A DNA stretch of 18,074 bases from an uncultured Clostridia bacterium. GTDB taxonomy: Bacteria > Bacillota > Clostridia > Oscillospirales > CAG-272. The translations under genes were made by a program, and so were the position numbers. Of this stretch, positions 9,402-17,798 are shown in pieces; the first letter of the stretch is position 1, and every line of letters begins with the position of its first letter. The notes beneath the pieces were generated by a model. The model searched no databases and was not told the origin of the DNA. It saw only the letters and a program-made list of their open reading frames with translations. Location of the stretch: positions 1-18,074 of the forward strand of contig CALDMI010000346.1 of assembly GCA_937914815.1 (NCBI GenBank), written 5' to 3'.

Positions 9402-10550
9402 TCAGTTGCTATTCTCTGCGTCCTCTTCGCTCTTTTCAACCTGTACCGGCGGTACATAGGGCGAGAGGTCGTACTTCTCCGGGTGGTCCATTATGTTCCT
9501 GTCACAGAGGTGGCAGGCGACGAAGTGCCCGGGCTCCGCCTCCGTATACTCCGGCTGGAGCTGTGTGCAGACTCCACGGCACTCCGAGCACCTCGTGTGG
9601 AACTTACAGCCCGAGGGTGGATTTGCGGGGGAGGGGATATCTCCCTCGAGGATTATCCGGTTCATCTTCACATCCGGGTCCGGCACCGGCACCGCCGAAA
9701 ACAGCGCACGGGTGTACGGGTGGAGGGGATTTCTGAATATCGCGGCGGTGTCGCCCTGTTCCATCATGTTGCCGAGGTACATGACAAGTATTCTGTCGGT
9801 TATGTACTTGACGACCGAGAGGTCGTGGGATATGAATACATAGGTCAGCTCCATCGTTTTCTGGAGCTCTTTCAGAAGATTTATTATCTGTGCCTGGATA
9901 GAGACATCAAGGGCGGAGACCGGCTCGTCGCATATGACGAGCTTCGGCTTCACAGCCAGTGCGCGGGCTATACATATTCTCTGCCGCTGTCCTCCGGAGA
10001 ACTCGTGCGGGTATCTGTCGTAGAACTGGGGGCGGAGTCCGCATTTCTTCATTATGTCGAGGACATAGGAGTGTACCTCCTCTGCCGGGACGATGTGGTG
10101 CACGCGCACCGCCTCGGATATAATGTTTCCGACGGTCATACGCGGCGGGAGGCTCGAATAGGGGTCCTGGAATATCAGCTGTATATCGGTTCTGTATTTC
10201 AGCATATCCCGGCGGCGGAGGTTCGTTATGTCCTCGCCCTCGAAGTAAATCTTTCCGCCGTTCGTGTCGTAGAGCCGGAGGATAGTGCGCCCGAGGGTCG
10301 TCTTTCCGCAGCCGGACTCGCCGACGACGCCTATCGTCGTACCCTTGTCAAGCGAGAAAGATATGTCGTCCACCGCGCGGAGCCACCGCGTCGGTCTGCC
10401 GAAGAAGTCGGTCTCTATCGGAAAGTATTTTTTCAGGTGCTCGACCCGGAGTATTTCGTTTTTCTGCTTTCCGGTCCCGCCTGCGCCGCTTTCGTTTGCC
10501 GCGGTGCTTTTATTCTCTGAGGCAGTACCTGCCTTTTTATTTTCCGCCAT
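9402..10550 (-). CDS. oppF: Oligopeptide ABC transporter ATP-binding protein OppF
   Basis: A cytoplasmic ATPase of 382 residues that drives peptide import with OppD. It shows Walker A G-E-S-G-C-G-K-T-T (Lys83), Q-loop Q-D-P near 128-130, signature F-S-G-G-Q (184-188), Walker B L-V-I-C-D-E (Glu209) and H-loop His242. The C-terminal oligopeptide/dipeptide domain carries a cysteine cluster (Cys315, 321, 324, 328, plus Cys346/349), similar to the [4Fe-4S]-binding cysteines known in some DppD/OppD proteins. About 30 residues before the ABC core are low-complexity (Ala/Lys/Glu/Gly) and not typical of the family. The start has AAAGGAG upstream and overlaps the end of oppD by 14 bases. OppF rather than OppD is chosen from the gene order and from the FSGGQRQR/F-x-Q-D-P-Y-S-S-L type. 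A dipeptide (Dpp) assignment cannot be excluded. Confidence 0.95.
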   Translation of the reverse strand: MAENKKAGTASENKSTAANESGAGGTGKQKNEILRVEHLKKYFPIETDFFGRPTRWLRAVDDISFSLDKGTTIGVVGESGCGKTTLGRTILRLYDTNGGKIYFEGEDITNLRRRDMLKYRTDIQLIFQDPYSSLPPRMTVGNIISEAVRVHHIVPAEEVHSYVLDIMKKCGLRPQFYDRYPHEFSGGQRQRICIARALAVKPKLVICDEPVSALDVSIQAQIINLLKELQKTMELTYVFISHDLSVVKYITDRILVMYLGNMMEQGDTAAIFRNPLHPYTRALFSAVPVPDPDVKMNRIILEGDIPSPANPPSGCKFHTRCSECRGVCTQLQPEYTEAEPGHFVACHLCDRNIMDHPEKYDLSPYVPPVQVEKSEEDAENSN

Positions 10551-11724
10551 TCGCGCGTTTCTCCTTTCCGTCAGAATAGAGGTAACATGACACCCAGTGC
10601 GTGTCTGTCACCTGTACCCCGTCGGGGTACTTACCGGAGCACGCGCCGATGCACTGCCCGCACCTTGAGCGGAAGTAGCAGGTATCCGGCAGGTTTATCG
10701 GGTTCGGCACCTGCCCGGGTATCGAATAGAGCGGTTCGGTAGTGTCGGTATTTATCATGGGCTTCGATTTCTGGAGCCCTATTGTGTAGGGGTGCAGGGG
10801 GTTATGGAATATGTCGCGCGCCGTGCCTTTTTCTATAACGCGCCCGGCGTACATGACCACAACCTCGTCCGCCATCTCGGCAATAACGCCGAGGTCGTGG
10901 GTTATAAGCATTATGGAGCAGCCCTCTTTTTTCTGGAGATCACGGAGAAGCTCAAGTATCTGTGCCTGAATTGTGACATCGAGGGCGGTTGTCGGCTCGT
11001 CCGCTATTATGAGCTTCGGGTCGCCGGCGAGAGCCATAGCTATCATGACGCGCTGTCTCATTCCGCCGGAGAGCTCGTGCGGGTAGCTCTCATACGTGTG
11101 CTCCGGCATCGATATTCCGACCTTGCGGAGCATGTCTATGCTTACCTTTTTTGCGTCCTCTTTCGATATTCCGGGGGAGTGGAGGAAGGACACCTCGTCG
11201 AGCTGATAGCCTATTGTGAACACGGGGTTGAGGCTCGTCATCGGCTCCTGGAATATCATCGTGATGTCCTTGCCGCGGATTTTGTACATTTCGCTCGTCG
11301 GGGTCTTCGCTATATCATAGGCTATGTCGTGCCCGTCCGGGGTCTTTCCGAGCTCTCCGGAGTTGAAGCGTATCTGACCCTCGACGACCTGCCCCTGCGG
11401 AGCCTGCACAAGCTGCATTACCGAGAGGGAGGTGACCGACTTTCCGCAGCCGGACTCGCCGACGACGCCGACTATCTTTCCTTTGGGAATATCGAACGAG
11501 ACGCCGTTTACCGACATGACGGTTCCGTTATCGGTGAAAAAGCAGGTTTTGAGCCCGTCTATCTCGATAAGATTATCGTTGTCGCGCATCGGGGATGTAT
11601 ATTCGGAGAGCGTCTTCGGGCGCCGCTTTTCCGCCTCGTAGAACTTCATCTTTCTGATGTTCTCGCGGATAATGCGCCGGCTCTCCTTTATTGATATGTA
11701 GTTATCGTTTTTCTTCACGGTCAT
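10537..11724 (-). CDS. oppD: Oligopeptide ABC transporter ATP-binding protein OppD
   Basis: A cytoplasmic ATPase of 395 residues, partner of OppF. Walker A is G-E-S-G-C-G-K-S (Lys95), the Q-loop is F-Q-E-P (Gln159), the signature is L-S-G-G (218-221), Walker B is L-I-I-A-D-E (Glu243) and the H-loop is His276. A cysteine cluster (Cys349, 355, 358, 362 and 380) in the C-terminal domain matches the iron-sulfur-type motif of Opp/Dpp ATPases. The frame stays open upstream to 11880, but the ATG at 11724 is chosen: it overlaps the oppC stop (ATGA), has AGCGAGGA just before it, and the upstream residues are a shadow of oppC. The ABC core begins only near residue 51, so there is a basic N-terminal extension of about 50 residues. 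There is also a stretch of about 20 extra residues (about 125-148) before the Q-loop. Confidence 0.95.
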   Translation of the reverse strand: MTVKKNDNYISIKESRRIIRENIRKMKFYEAEKRRPKTLSEYTSPMRDNDNLIEIDGLKTCFFTDNGTVMSVNGVSFDIPKGKIVGVVGESGCGKSVTSLSVMQLVQAPQGQVVEGQIRFNSGELGKTPDGHDIAYDIAKTPTSEMYKIRGKDITMIFQEPMTSLNPVFTIGYQLDEVSFLHSPGISKEDAKKVSIDMLRKVGISMPEHTYESYPHELSGGMRQRVMIAMALAGDPKLIIADEPTTALDVTIQAQILELLRDLQKKEGCSIMLITHDLGVIAEMADEVVVMYAGRVIEKGTARDIFHNPLHPYTIGLQKSKPMINTDTTEPLYSIPGQVPNPINLPDTCYFRSRCGQCIGACSGKYPDGVQVTDTHWVSCYLYSDGKEKRANGGK

Positions 11725-12785
11725 TTCCTCGCTTTCGGGTCCATAGCGTCGCGCAGACCGTCGCCTATGAAATTGAAGCCGAGGACGGCTATGACTATCA
11801 TAAATCCGGCGGGGAGCCACATGTTGACGTGGTAGCTGAGCACCTGCGGGTCGTTCGCCGTCGCTATCATGGTACCCCACGCCGCCTTCGGCAACTGGAC
11901 GCCGAGACCGAGATAGCTGAGCGTCGACTCATAGAGTATGACGCTGCCGAGACCGAGGGTCATCGAGACTATCAGCTGCGGCATTACGTTCGGGATAAGG
12001 TGGAGGAATATCTTTCTCCACGTCGGGAGTCCCATTACCTCCGTCGCGGTTATGTACTCCTGCTCGCGGAGCGAGAGTATCTGCCCGCGCACGAGGCGCG
12101 CGACGCCGCTCCAGCTGAATATCGTGATTATCACCATGAGTATGTATATCCGCTTGTCGGGCTCTACTTCCCACGAGTCTATGACCGCGGAGGCGATAAG
12201 GAGTATCGGGAGGACGGGTACGCAGTTGAATATATCGACTATTCTCATTATGAGCTGGTCAACCCAGCCGCCGAAATACCCGGCGAGACCGCCGAGAATT
12301 ATTCCTATGAGGGTTTCGAGAATAACGACTATAAAGCCTATCGTCAGGGATATTCTGCCGCCGTACATGAGGCGGACGAAGACATCCATGCCCTTGTCGT
12401 CTGTGCCGAGGAGGTGACCGTTATTGCCCGGGGCGGCGTAGGAGTTCGTGCCGCTCTCGTGCTCGAGCACCTCGATGACGCTTATCTTGTTTCCGTCTGC
12501 GTCCTTTGTCGTGTAGGTTGTGTAAATCGTGTTTATGACGGTGGTTCTGTCCACCGTCTCCTCGCCCCATGTGTTATATATAACCGGTCCGAGGAATGAG
12601 AAGAGGAAGAGAAAGACTATCATGACAAGCCCGACTATCGAGAGCTTTGAGCGGAAGAAACGGCGGAGAACCAGCCGTATCGGGCTCATCTCCTTATAGG
12701 TGTCCTCGAATACGGTTTCTTCCTCTGCCGCCTCGTCGCTTACCGAAAGCTCGGCGATGTCGTTTAAGTTTTCGTTTTCAGACAT
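11721..12785 (-). CDS. oppC: Oligopeptide ABC transporter permease OppC
   Basis: A membrane permease of 354 residues, the second half of the translocation pore. A hydrophilic acidic N-terminus (about 45 residues) precedes the first membrane helix (about 48-69). A large extracytoplasmic loop (about 70-145) follows, then five further helices (about 146-168, 190-204, 213-228, 267-285, 325-342). The EAA coupling motif lies at about 243-266 (E-Y-I-T-A-T-E-V-M-G-L ... H-L-I-P-N), which contacts the ATPases. The extended first loop, which includes H-L-L-G-T-D-D-K-G-M-D-V-F, is typical of OppC/DppC. The gene begins 10 bases after the oppB stop and overlaps oppD by 4 bases. Confidence 0.95.
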   Translation of the reverse strand: MSENENLNDIAELSVSDEAAEEETVFEDTYKEMSPIRLVLRRFFRSKLSIVGLVMIVFLFLFSFLGPVIYNTWGEETVDRTTVINTIYTTYTTKDADGNKISVIEVLEHESGTNSYAAPGNNGHLLGTDDKGMDVFVRLMYGGRISLTIGFIVVILETLIGIILGGLAGYFGGWVDQLIMRIVDIFNCVPVLPILLIASAVIDSWEVEPDKRIYILMVIITIFSWSGVARLVRGQILSLREQEYITATEVMGLPTWRKIFLHLIPNVMPQLIVSMTLGLGSVILYESTLSYLGLGVQLPKAAWGTMIATANDPQVLSYHVNMWLPAGFMIVIAVLGFNFIGDGLRDAMDPKARK

Positions 12786-12795
12786 AATCTTCGCC

Positions 12796-13803
12796 TCACT
12801 TTCCGAGTTTTACGCGCGGGTCGACAATCGAATACATGATGTCGGAGAAAAGAGTTCCTATTATCGTAAGAACCGCGAGGAACATGTTATAGCCCATTAC
12901 GAACGGTATATCACCGTCGCGCAGCGCCTGATAGGCGAGCCGCCCGATACCGTCTATCGCAAACACCTGCTCGGTTATCATCATTCCGCCGAAAAGGGAG
13001 GGAAGAATACCGGCGAGGAGAGTAGCGAGGGGCATCAGGGTGTTTCTGAACGCGTGCTTGTATATTACCGTCTTTTCCGAGAGTCCCTTTGCCCTCGCCG
13101 TGCGTATATAGTCGGCGCCGAGGACCTCAAGGGTGTTTGTTCTCGTATAGCGCATGAGACCGCCTATCGAGAGTATGACGCTAACGAAAATTGGGAGTAT
13201 CAGGTGGACTATCATGTCGCCGAGCTCCTGCATGTGCCCGGCGAATGTGTCCGGGAAGTTGCTCGTCGCGGTTATGAGTCCGCTCGCCGGCAGCCACCCG
13301 AGGTCAACCGAGAATATTTTTATGACTATCGCCGCGAAGAAGTAGGTCGGGAGCGAGAGACCTATCATCGTGAACACCGTCACGGTGTAGTCTCTTACCG
13401 AGTACTGGTGCGTCGCGCTCGATATTCCGAGTGGGATTGCGATAAGGAACTGCAGGATTGTGGCTATCACGGCTATCGCAAAGGAGATCCACATGTTCTC
13501 GCCTATGACCTGCGCCACCGGCTTCTCATACTTGAAGGAGACGCCGAGGTCGCCGCGCGCGAGATTGCCTATCCATTTGAGGTAGCCGCCGATTATCCCC
13601 TTGAACGAGGAGTCGCCGATACCGTATAATTCCTTGAAGCGGAGGATGTCCTCCTCGTGTACCGCCCCGGTGCCGAGCTGTGCCGCGAACTTGCGGTCAA
13701 CGTAGTCGTTGGGCATGAGGCGTACCATTGTATAGATTATCAGCGACACGCCGATAAGAATTAAAATCGATATCAGCAGTCGCTTTACGATGTACTTAAA
13801 CAT
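12796..13803 (-). CDS. oppB: Oligopeptide ABC transporter permease OppB
   Basis: A membrane permease of 335 residues that pairs with OppC. Six predicted helices lie at about 9-28, 104-128, 138-160, 198-216, 255-275 and 303-324. The EAA motif is at about 231-254 (D-Y-I-R-T-A-R-A-K-G-L ... H-A-F-R-N). The start M-F-K-Y-I-V-K-R-L-L and the end V-D-P-R-V-K are characteristic of the OppB/DppB family. Length is usual for the family. A GGAAG-type ribosome binding site precedes the ATG. The gene is separated from oppA by 72 bases that contain a GC-rich hairpin. Confidence 0.95.
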   Translation of the reverse strand: MFKYIVKRLLISILILIGVSLIIYTMVRLMPNDYVDRKFAAQLGTGAVHEEDILRFKELYGIGDSSFKGIIGGYLKWIGNLARGDLGVSFKYEKPVAQVIGENMWISFAIAVIATILQFLIAIPLGISSATHQYSVRDYTVTVFTMIGLSLPTYFFAAIVIKIFSVDLGWLPASGLITATSNFPDTFAGHMQELGDMIVHLILPIFVSVILSIGGLMRYTRTNTLEVLGADYIRTARAKGLSEKTVIYKHAFRNTLMPLATLLAGILPSLFGGMMITEQVFAIDGIGRLAYQALRDGDIPFVMGYNMFLAVLTIIGTLFSDIMYSIVDPRVKLGK

Positions 13804-13837
13804 TTGTTTCTTCCAATCCAGTTGTTAGTCGGACACA

Positions 13838-13865
13838 CCGGGCGGGGATTTTTGCCCCGCCGCGG
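13838..13865 (-). promoter_or_regulatory. GC-rich hairpin between oppA and oppB (processing or stabilising element)
   Basis: A perfect 7-bp stem GGCGGGG/CCCCGCC encloses a 7-base loop and is extended by CCG/CGG around one bulged base. It starts 10 bases past the oppA stop. No run of U follows on the minus strand, so it does not look like an intrinsic terminator. Hairpins in this position in transporter operons are known to protect the 3' end of the binding-protein message and raise its level above that of the permeases. That role is inferred here. Confidence 0.6.
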
Positions 13866-13875
13866 AGCCCGCGTA

Positions 13876-16485
13876 TCACCGCGCGGTGATAAGGGAGATG
13901 AGGTAGAGGTCGCTTGTCAGACCCTTATAGGGGCTGCAGTCCTCCTCGGGCGTCATTGTGGAGACGTCTATCTTGTCGGTGTTGTAGGCGAAGAGGTCGT
14001 CTCTCTGATAGGTCGGGAGCTCTATTGCAAGCTGCATCACTATGTCGAGGGCGCGGGAGTAGAGGTCGGCGCGCTCCTCCTTGTCGTTTGTGCGGCGCGC
14101 CGCGTCGATAAGGTCGGAGAGGTCGTCTATCAGCGCGAGCTCGGCGTCATACTTTCCGCCGACATTCTGCTTTATCTGACGGTAGCCCCAGTTCCACGTG
14201 GAGGTAGCCGTCGAATCCTTGTGGTAGACCTGATACATATCGGGGTCGATTGTGGAGCCCCATGCCGCCGCCCAGACTGTGAGGTCGCCGGTGGCGAGCT
14301 TTTTGAGGGCGTTTGCGTCGGTCGTGACATTGATGTCAAAGCCGTTTGCATTGAGGAACTCGCCCGCATGCCAGAGTGCCTGCCATGCCGGGTGGTCGGT
14401 CTCCTCGCCGGCTATTGTGAAGGTGTATTTGAGGACGTGGTCGCCCTTCTGGTAGATTCCGTCGCCGTTCTTCGAGTAGCCCGCGCCCTCGACAAGGAGA
14501 GCTATGAACTCGCTCTGCTCATCGTCGGTCAGGGTATCTCCGGCTTTCTTTCCGAGAGAGGTTACGTAGTCACGGTATGCGGGGTTGACAACCGAGAGAT
14601 CCTCGGGCACCGCGCCGCCGATGTAGGGGTAGTATGCCGTCGCGCCGTTCGGATATGCCCAGTTTGCCTGCGACATTGAGCGGTAGATAGCCGTTGCCGT
14701 GTTCTTGTAGTAGTCGACACATTCCTTTGTGTTTATGCTGTGCATTATCGCCTGGCGCACGCCCATATCCGGCACCTTTCCGGCGTTTATTCCTATGTAG
14801 CCGTAGCCGGAGGTCTGTATACGGGTGTAGCCTATGCCGAGGCTCTTCTTCTGGTCGAGCTCGTCTATCGTCTCGGGCTTTGCATTCGGCTCGACAAAGT
14901 CTATCGACTTATTGTAGAGGGTATTGAGCATCTGCTGGGAGGAGACGACCTGGAAGCGGACCTTCTTTATCTTCGCCTCTCCCATTATGAAGTAGGGGTT
15001 GCGCTCAAAGTATATAACGCCCTTGTCGTAGAAGTCGCCCGCGGAGACGTTTTCAAGTCCGCCGGAGGACTTTGACGCGGCGTAGGCTCCGGCACCGACC
15101 GGGACGCCTATTTTGGAGGGGCTCTTTATGACATCGGTCATGAACGAGGGGGACATGTACTCGACGCCGAAGTTGCTCTCGTAGTCAAACGCCGCGATGT
15201 GCTCCTCATCCGAGTAGTAGTACATGGGCGCGACGGATATTGCAAAGTTCCAGATAGCCTTGGGGTCGACGTTGTTTATGGTTATTGAGAGGACCTCGTT
15301 ACCGGAGGTCACGTGACCGTCCTCCGCATAGGTCGGGACGCCGTACTCGGTGCCGTTTACCGTGACGGGGGAGGTGCGGTTTGCAAACTTTATTCCGGAG
15401 ATGTTCTCATACTGTCTTGTCTTCCCTGAGAACGCCGCCTCGAGCTCAAGGTTCGTGAGCTCGGTAAAGAGGTTCTGCGCGGTGCCCCAGTACTGGATTA
15501 TGTTTCCGATGCTGTCGGGAATGTTGGCGTTGTAGACGAAGTTTATCGCGCGCTCCTTTGTCCAGGTTTTCACCGCCGCGGGGTCGCCCGCGCCGTAGGT
15601 GAGCTTCGCGTCCTTCTTGCTCCACGTGATGTAGCCCTCGTTGTAGAGGAACGCCTCAACGTCGGTGGTAAGGAGGTTCTTGTAGACCTTGCCGTCCTTG
15701 TCGGCAAAGGTTATCGTGTCGTAGGAGTTAAGCGAGTTCGACCAGTCGTTCTCGAGCTCCTCGGAGAAGAGCTTCAGTGCCCTGTCGTAATCCTCGACGA
15801 TGTGCGCGTAGCTGTCGCCGTTCTCGTTCTTGTATTCCTCGAGCTTCGCGCGGAAGCCGTCGGAGTTCAGTCCCTTGTTCGCGTCGTCCTCGAGTATCGC
15901 CTCCGCCGCGCCGACGAGCGCGTCTATGCGGGCGTTTGCGCTGATTTCAAACTGGAGCATGAAATTCTTCTGCTCGTTCTCGTCTGCGGTCTGCGTGCGG
16001 TACTCCTTGAGACCTACTATGTCGGTGGAGTATATGGTGCTCGAGCCGGTGTAGACCGGGTCAAGGTAGACATAGAAGTTGAAGAGAACGTCCTTTATCG
16101 TGAGGTAGGAGCCGTTTGAATAACGGACGTTGTTCTTCAGAACGAAGTAGTAGGTTGTCTTCTGATCGACATCGGCGGTTCCGGTTGTCACTATCTGGAC
16201 ATCCTTTGCGACGACTGCCTCGTCGTCACCCCAGACGGGGTTGCCCTCCTTGTCGTTCGTTATCATGGATATCTGCGTCATGCCGACGACGTTGCTGTCG
16301 GTTCCTGAGGTCGAGAAGAAGGGATTGAACACCTTGTCGACTTCGAGCGTCGAGAAGACGAGCGCGTCGCTCTCGTTGTCGTAGATTGTCTTGTCGTTTC
16401 CGCAACCGACAAGGGTTATCGCCATCGTCGCCATGAGCACTCCGCAGAGGAAGAGCGCGATGATCTTTTTGAGGTTGTTTTTCAT
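13876..16485 (-). CDS. oppA: Peptide-binding lipoprotein of the ABC importer (OppA-like, family 5), enlarged
   Basis: A lipid-anchored binding protein of 869 residues that would capture peptides outside the cell and deliver them to OppBC. The signal peptide ends in L-V-G-C with Cys28. Family 5 features are visible: an N-terminal lobe with V-F-N-P-F-F-S near residue 50 and a S-N-G-S-Y-L-T...D-V-L-F-N-F-Y-V-Y stretch near 120-140; V-P-V-G-A-G-A-Y near 464, matching the usual P-x-G-T-G-P-Y; F-E-R-N-P-Y-F; G-Y-I-G-I-N-A-G; and V-R-Q-A-I-M-H-S-I-N. It is roughly 300 residues longer than the usual 540-600; most of the excess lies at about 160-400, which is acidic, partly helical and splits lobe I. 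The start has AAGGAG about 10 bases upstream. Substrate is not provable from sequence: peptides are most likely given the neighbours, with nickel or sugars as lesser options. Confidence 0.92.
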   Translation of the reverse strand: MKNNLKKIIALFLCGVLMATMAITLVGCGNDKTIYDNESDALVFSTLEVDKVFNPFFSTSGTDSNVVGMTQISMITNDKEGNPVWGDDEAVVAKDVQIVTTGTADVDQKTTYYFVLKNNVRYSNGSYLTIKDVLFNFYVYLDPVYTGSSTIYSTDIVGLKEYRTQTADENEQKNFMLQFEISANARIDALVGAAEAILEDDANKGLNSDGFRAKLEEYKNENGDSYAHIVEDYDRALKLFSEELENDWSNSLNSYDTITFADKDGKVYKNLLTTDVEAFLYNEGYITWSKKDAKLTYGAGDPAAVKTWTKERAINFVYNANIPDSIGNIIQYWGTAQNLFTELTNLELEAAFSGKTRQYENISGIKFANRTSPVTVNGTEYGVPTYAEDGHVTSGNEVLSITINNVDPKAIWNFAISVAPMYYYSDEEHIAAFDYESNFGVEYMSPSFMTDVIKSPSKIGVPVGAGAYAASKSSGGLENVSAGDFYDKGVIYFERNPYFIMGEAKIKKVRFQVVSSQQMLNTLYNKSIDFVEPNAKPETIDELDQKKSLGIGYTRIQTSGYGYIGINAGKVPDMGVRQAIMHSINTKECVDYYKNTATAIYRSMSQANWAYPNGATAYYPYIGGAVPEDLSVVNPAYRDYVTSLGKKAGDTLTDDEQSEFIALLVEGAGYSKNGDGIYQKGDHVLKYTFTIAGEETDHPAWQALWHAGEFLNANGFDINVTTDANALKKLATGDLTVWAAAWGSTIDPDMYQVYHKDSTATSTWNWGYRQIKQNVGGKYDAELALIDDLSDLIDAARRTNDKEERADLYSRALDIVMQLAIELPTYQRDDLFAYNTDKIDVSTMTPEEDCSPYKGLTSDLYLISLITAR

Positions 16486-16605
16486 TTTTTCGGTTTCTCC
16501 TTGTGTTTTTTATATGGTTTTTGGGCGGGGGGTGCCCCTTTGGTTATCTGATTTGCGGCGAGACGCTTTACACTGCCGCACCGGTTGCCTTTGTGACGCG
16601 ACTTT
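16486..16605. other. Spacer between the first lipoprotein gene and oppA
   Basis: These 120 bases contain no gene. On the minus strand they hold the ribosome binding site of oppA (AAGGAG), an A/T-rich ATATAAAAAA stretch just before it, and a short G/C block (GGGC/GCCC, 4 bp) that could pair weakly but is not followed by a U-run. I see no clear promoter or terminator, so oppA is probably read from the upstream promoter. Confidence 0.5.
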
Positions 16606-17775
16606 TTACTCTGCCGTGCTGTCCGCCGCCGTGAATGTCACCATGACGGAGGAGGTGTCCGTGCTGTCGCCCTCGGGCAGGTAGTATATCGCGCCCCCGG
16701 AGATACGGAGGCTCTCGCGGTCGAGGCTCTCGGGGAGCTTCGTCACCGTGTAGGAGCCGCTGACGCTCACGTTTTCAAGCACGGTATTCTCCGCCTTGAC
16801 TGCGAGCGGGGCGATTATTATCGTCTTTGTCGCCGGGTAGCCGACATTCACGTCTATCGTAAAGTCGGTGAAGGACACATTTCGCAGCGTCGCGCCGGAG
16901 AGCTCGCGGAATATACCTATTCTGAGAAGTCCGCCTTCGTCGCTCAGGTCCGGGTCGTTCACAAGTCCGCTCTTCGTATTGTCGTATGAGAGCCGGAAGT
17001 TCTTTATCGCATATCCGTTGCCCTCGATTGTCCCGCGATAGCTGTCAAAACCGCCGAAGGAGCCGCCCTCGAAATCTATATCGTTGACGAGGTAGATGTT
17101 CTGCGTTTTCGCGGTCAGAAGCTCGCTCACATTATGGACGAGCTTGTATGTTCCCTTGATGAAGTGCAGGTAGACCTGAACCGCTGTGTCCTCGTCTCCG
17201 CCGGGGTGTGTGAATGATGTGTCCCATTCGTTGCCGTCACGGTCATACACGCCGTCGAGGGCGGTGTACCCGGTGCGGAGCTTGCCGAACAGATTTGCGT
17301 AGTAGTTGTTGAACGGCTTTCCCGCGTCGGTGTCATAGGAGTCGAGCACAACGGTGTTCCCGTCATCGTCGAGGTAACACACCTCGTACGTATAGCGGAT
17401 GTCGCGCACCCACCGGGCATAGAGGGTGAGCCCGTCCTCCGGTACCTTGTCGGTTGCGAAGTTCCATTTTCCCGAGTATGTGACATTCTCGCCGCTCACC
17501 GCCTTTTCGCGGTACCAGCCCTCGAGCGTGTAGCCGGAGCGGGTTATCTGTCGCTTTGAGAGCGTCTCCGGGTCGGTCGCGAGGACGGCGCCGTCACCGT
17601 GCTCATAGTACTGGGTCACCGCGCGGTCACAGTTCTGGTAGATCCCGCCCTCGAGCTCGTAGACGACCTTCACCATTCCGGTGAGGTCTCTGCCCCCGCC
17701 GGAGCAGGCGGAGAGCGCCGCCGCTATTCCGAGCAGGAGGAGCAGGAGAGGGAAGAGATGTTTTGCTTTTTTCAA
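16606..17775 (-). CDS. Lipoprotein with InlB-like repeat and GLUG/beta-helix-like region (TTG start)
   Basis: A surface lipoprotein of 389 residues and the first gene of the operon. The start chosen is the TTG at 17775: GGAGG lies 8 bases upstream and translation then opens with a normal lipoprotein signal (M-K-K-A-K-H-L-F, a run of leucines, lipobox L-S-A-C, Cys24). The ATG at 17829 in the same frame would put 18 charged residues before the signal and the ribosome site inside the gene. Residues about 33-122 resemble a Listeria-Bacteroides (InlB B / Flg_new) repeat (V-x-Y-E-L-x-G-G ... G-Y-T-L-E-G-W-Y ... L-Y-A-R-W). Residues about 216-344 are a GLUG/right-handed beta-helix-like stretch (I-Y-L-V-N-D-I-D-F ... 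G-T-I-E-G-N-G-Y-A-I-K-N-F ... L-R-N-V-S-F). No enzyme motif was seen; it may be a binding or adhesion protein that assists peptide capture. Confidence 0.88.
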   Translation of the reverse strand: MKKAKHLFPLLLLLLGIAAALSACSGGGRDLTGMVKVVYELEGGIYQNCDRAVTQYYEHGDGAVLATDPETLSKRQITRSGYTLEGWYREKAVSGENVTYSGKWNFATDKVPEDGLTLYARWVRDIRYTYEVCYLDDDGNTVVLDSYDTDAGKPFNNYYANLFGKLRTGYTALDGVYDRDGNEWDTSFTHPGGDEDTAVQVYLHFIKGTYKLVHNVSELLTAKTQNIYLVNDIDFEGGSFGGFDSYRGTIEGNGYAIKNFRLSYDNTKSGLVNDPDLSDEGGLLRIGIFRELSGATLRNVSFTDFTIDVNVGYPATKTIIIAPLAVKAENTVLENVSVSGSYTVTKLPESLDRESLRISGGAIYYLPEGDSTDTSSVMVTFTAADSTAE

Positions 17776-17783
17776 ATTTTTTG

Positions 17784-17788
17784 CCTCC
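17784..17788 (-). promoter_or_regulatory. Ribosome binding site that selects the TTG start
   Basis: The minus strand reads ACGGAGG here, with GGAGG placed 8 bases before TTG at 17775. No comparable site lies in front of the ATG at 17829, so this site decides the start in favour of TTG. Confidence 0.8.
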
Positions 17789-17798
17789 GTTCTTTCAC

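Noticed and set aside
11725..11880. Upstream extension of oppD to the ATG at 11880
   Set aside because: The 52 extra residues are an off-frame reading of the 3' end of oppC and have no homology to OppD. The ATGA overlap supports the start at 11724.
9483..13629. Series of plus-strand open frames of 300 or more codons opposite oppF, oppD, oppC and oppB
   Set aside because: All mirror clear ABC transporter genes and have translations without domains. They are codon-bias shadows, not antisense genes.
16510..16540. Possible terminator between the first lipoprotein gene and oppA
   Set aside because: The GGGC/GCCC pairing is only 4 bp and no U-run follows in the direction of transcription.
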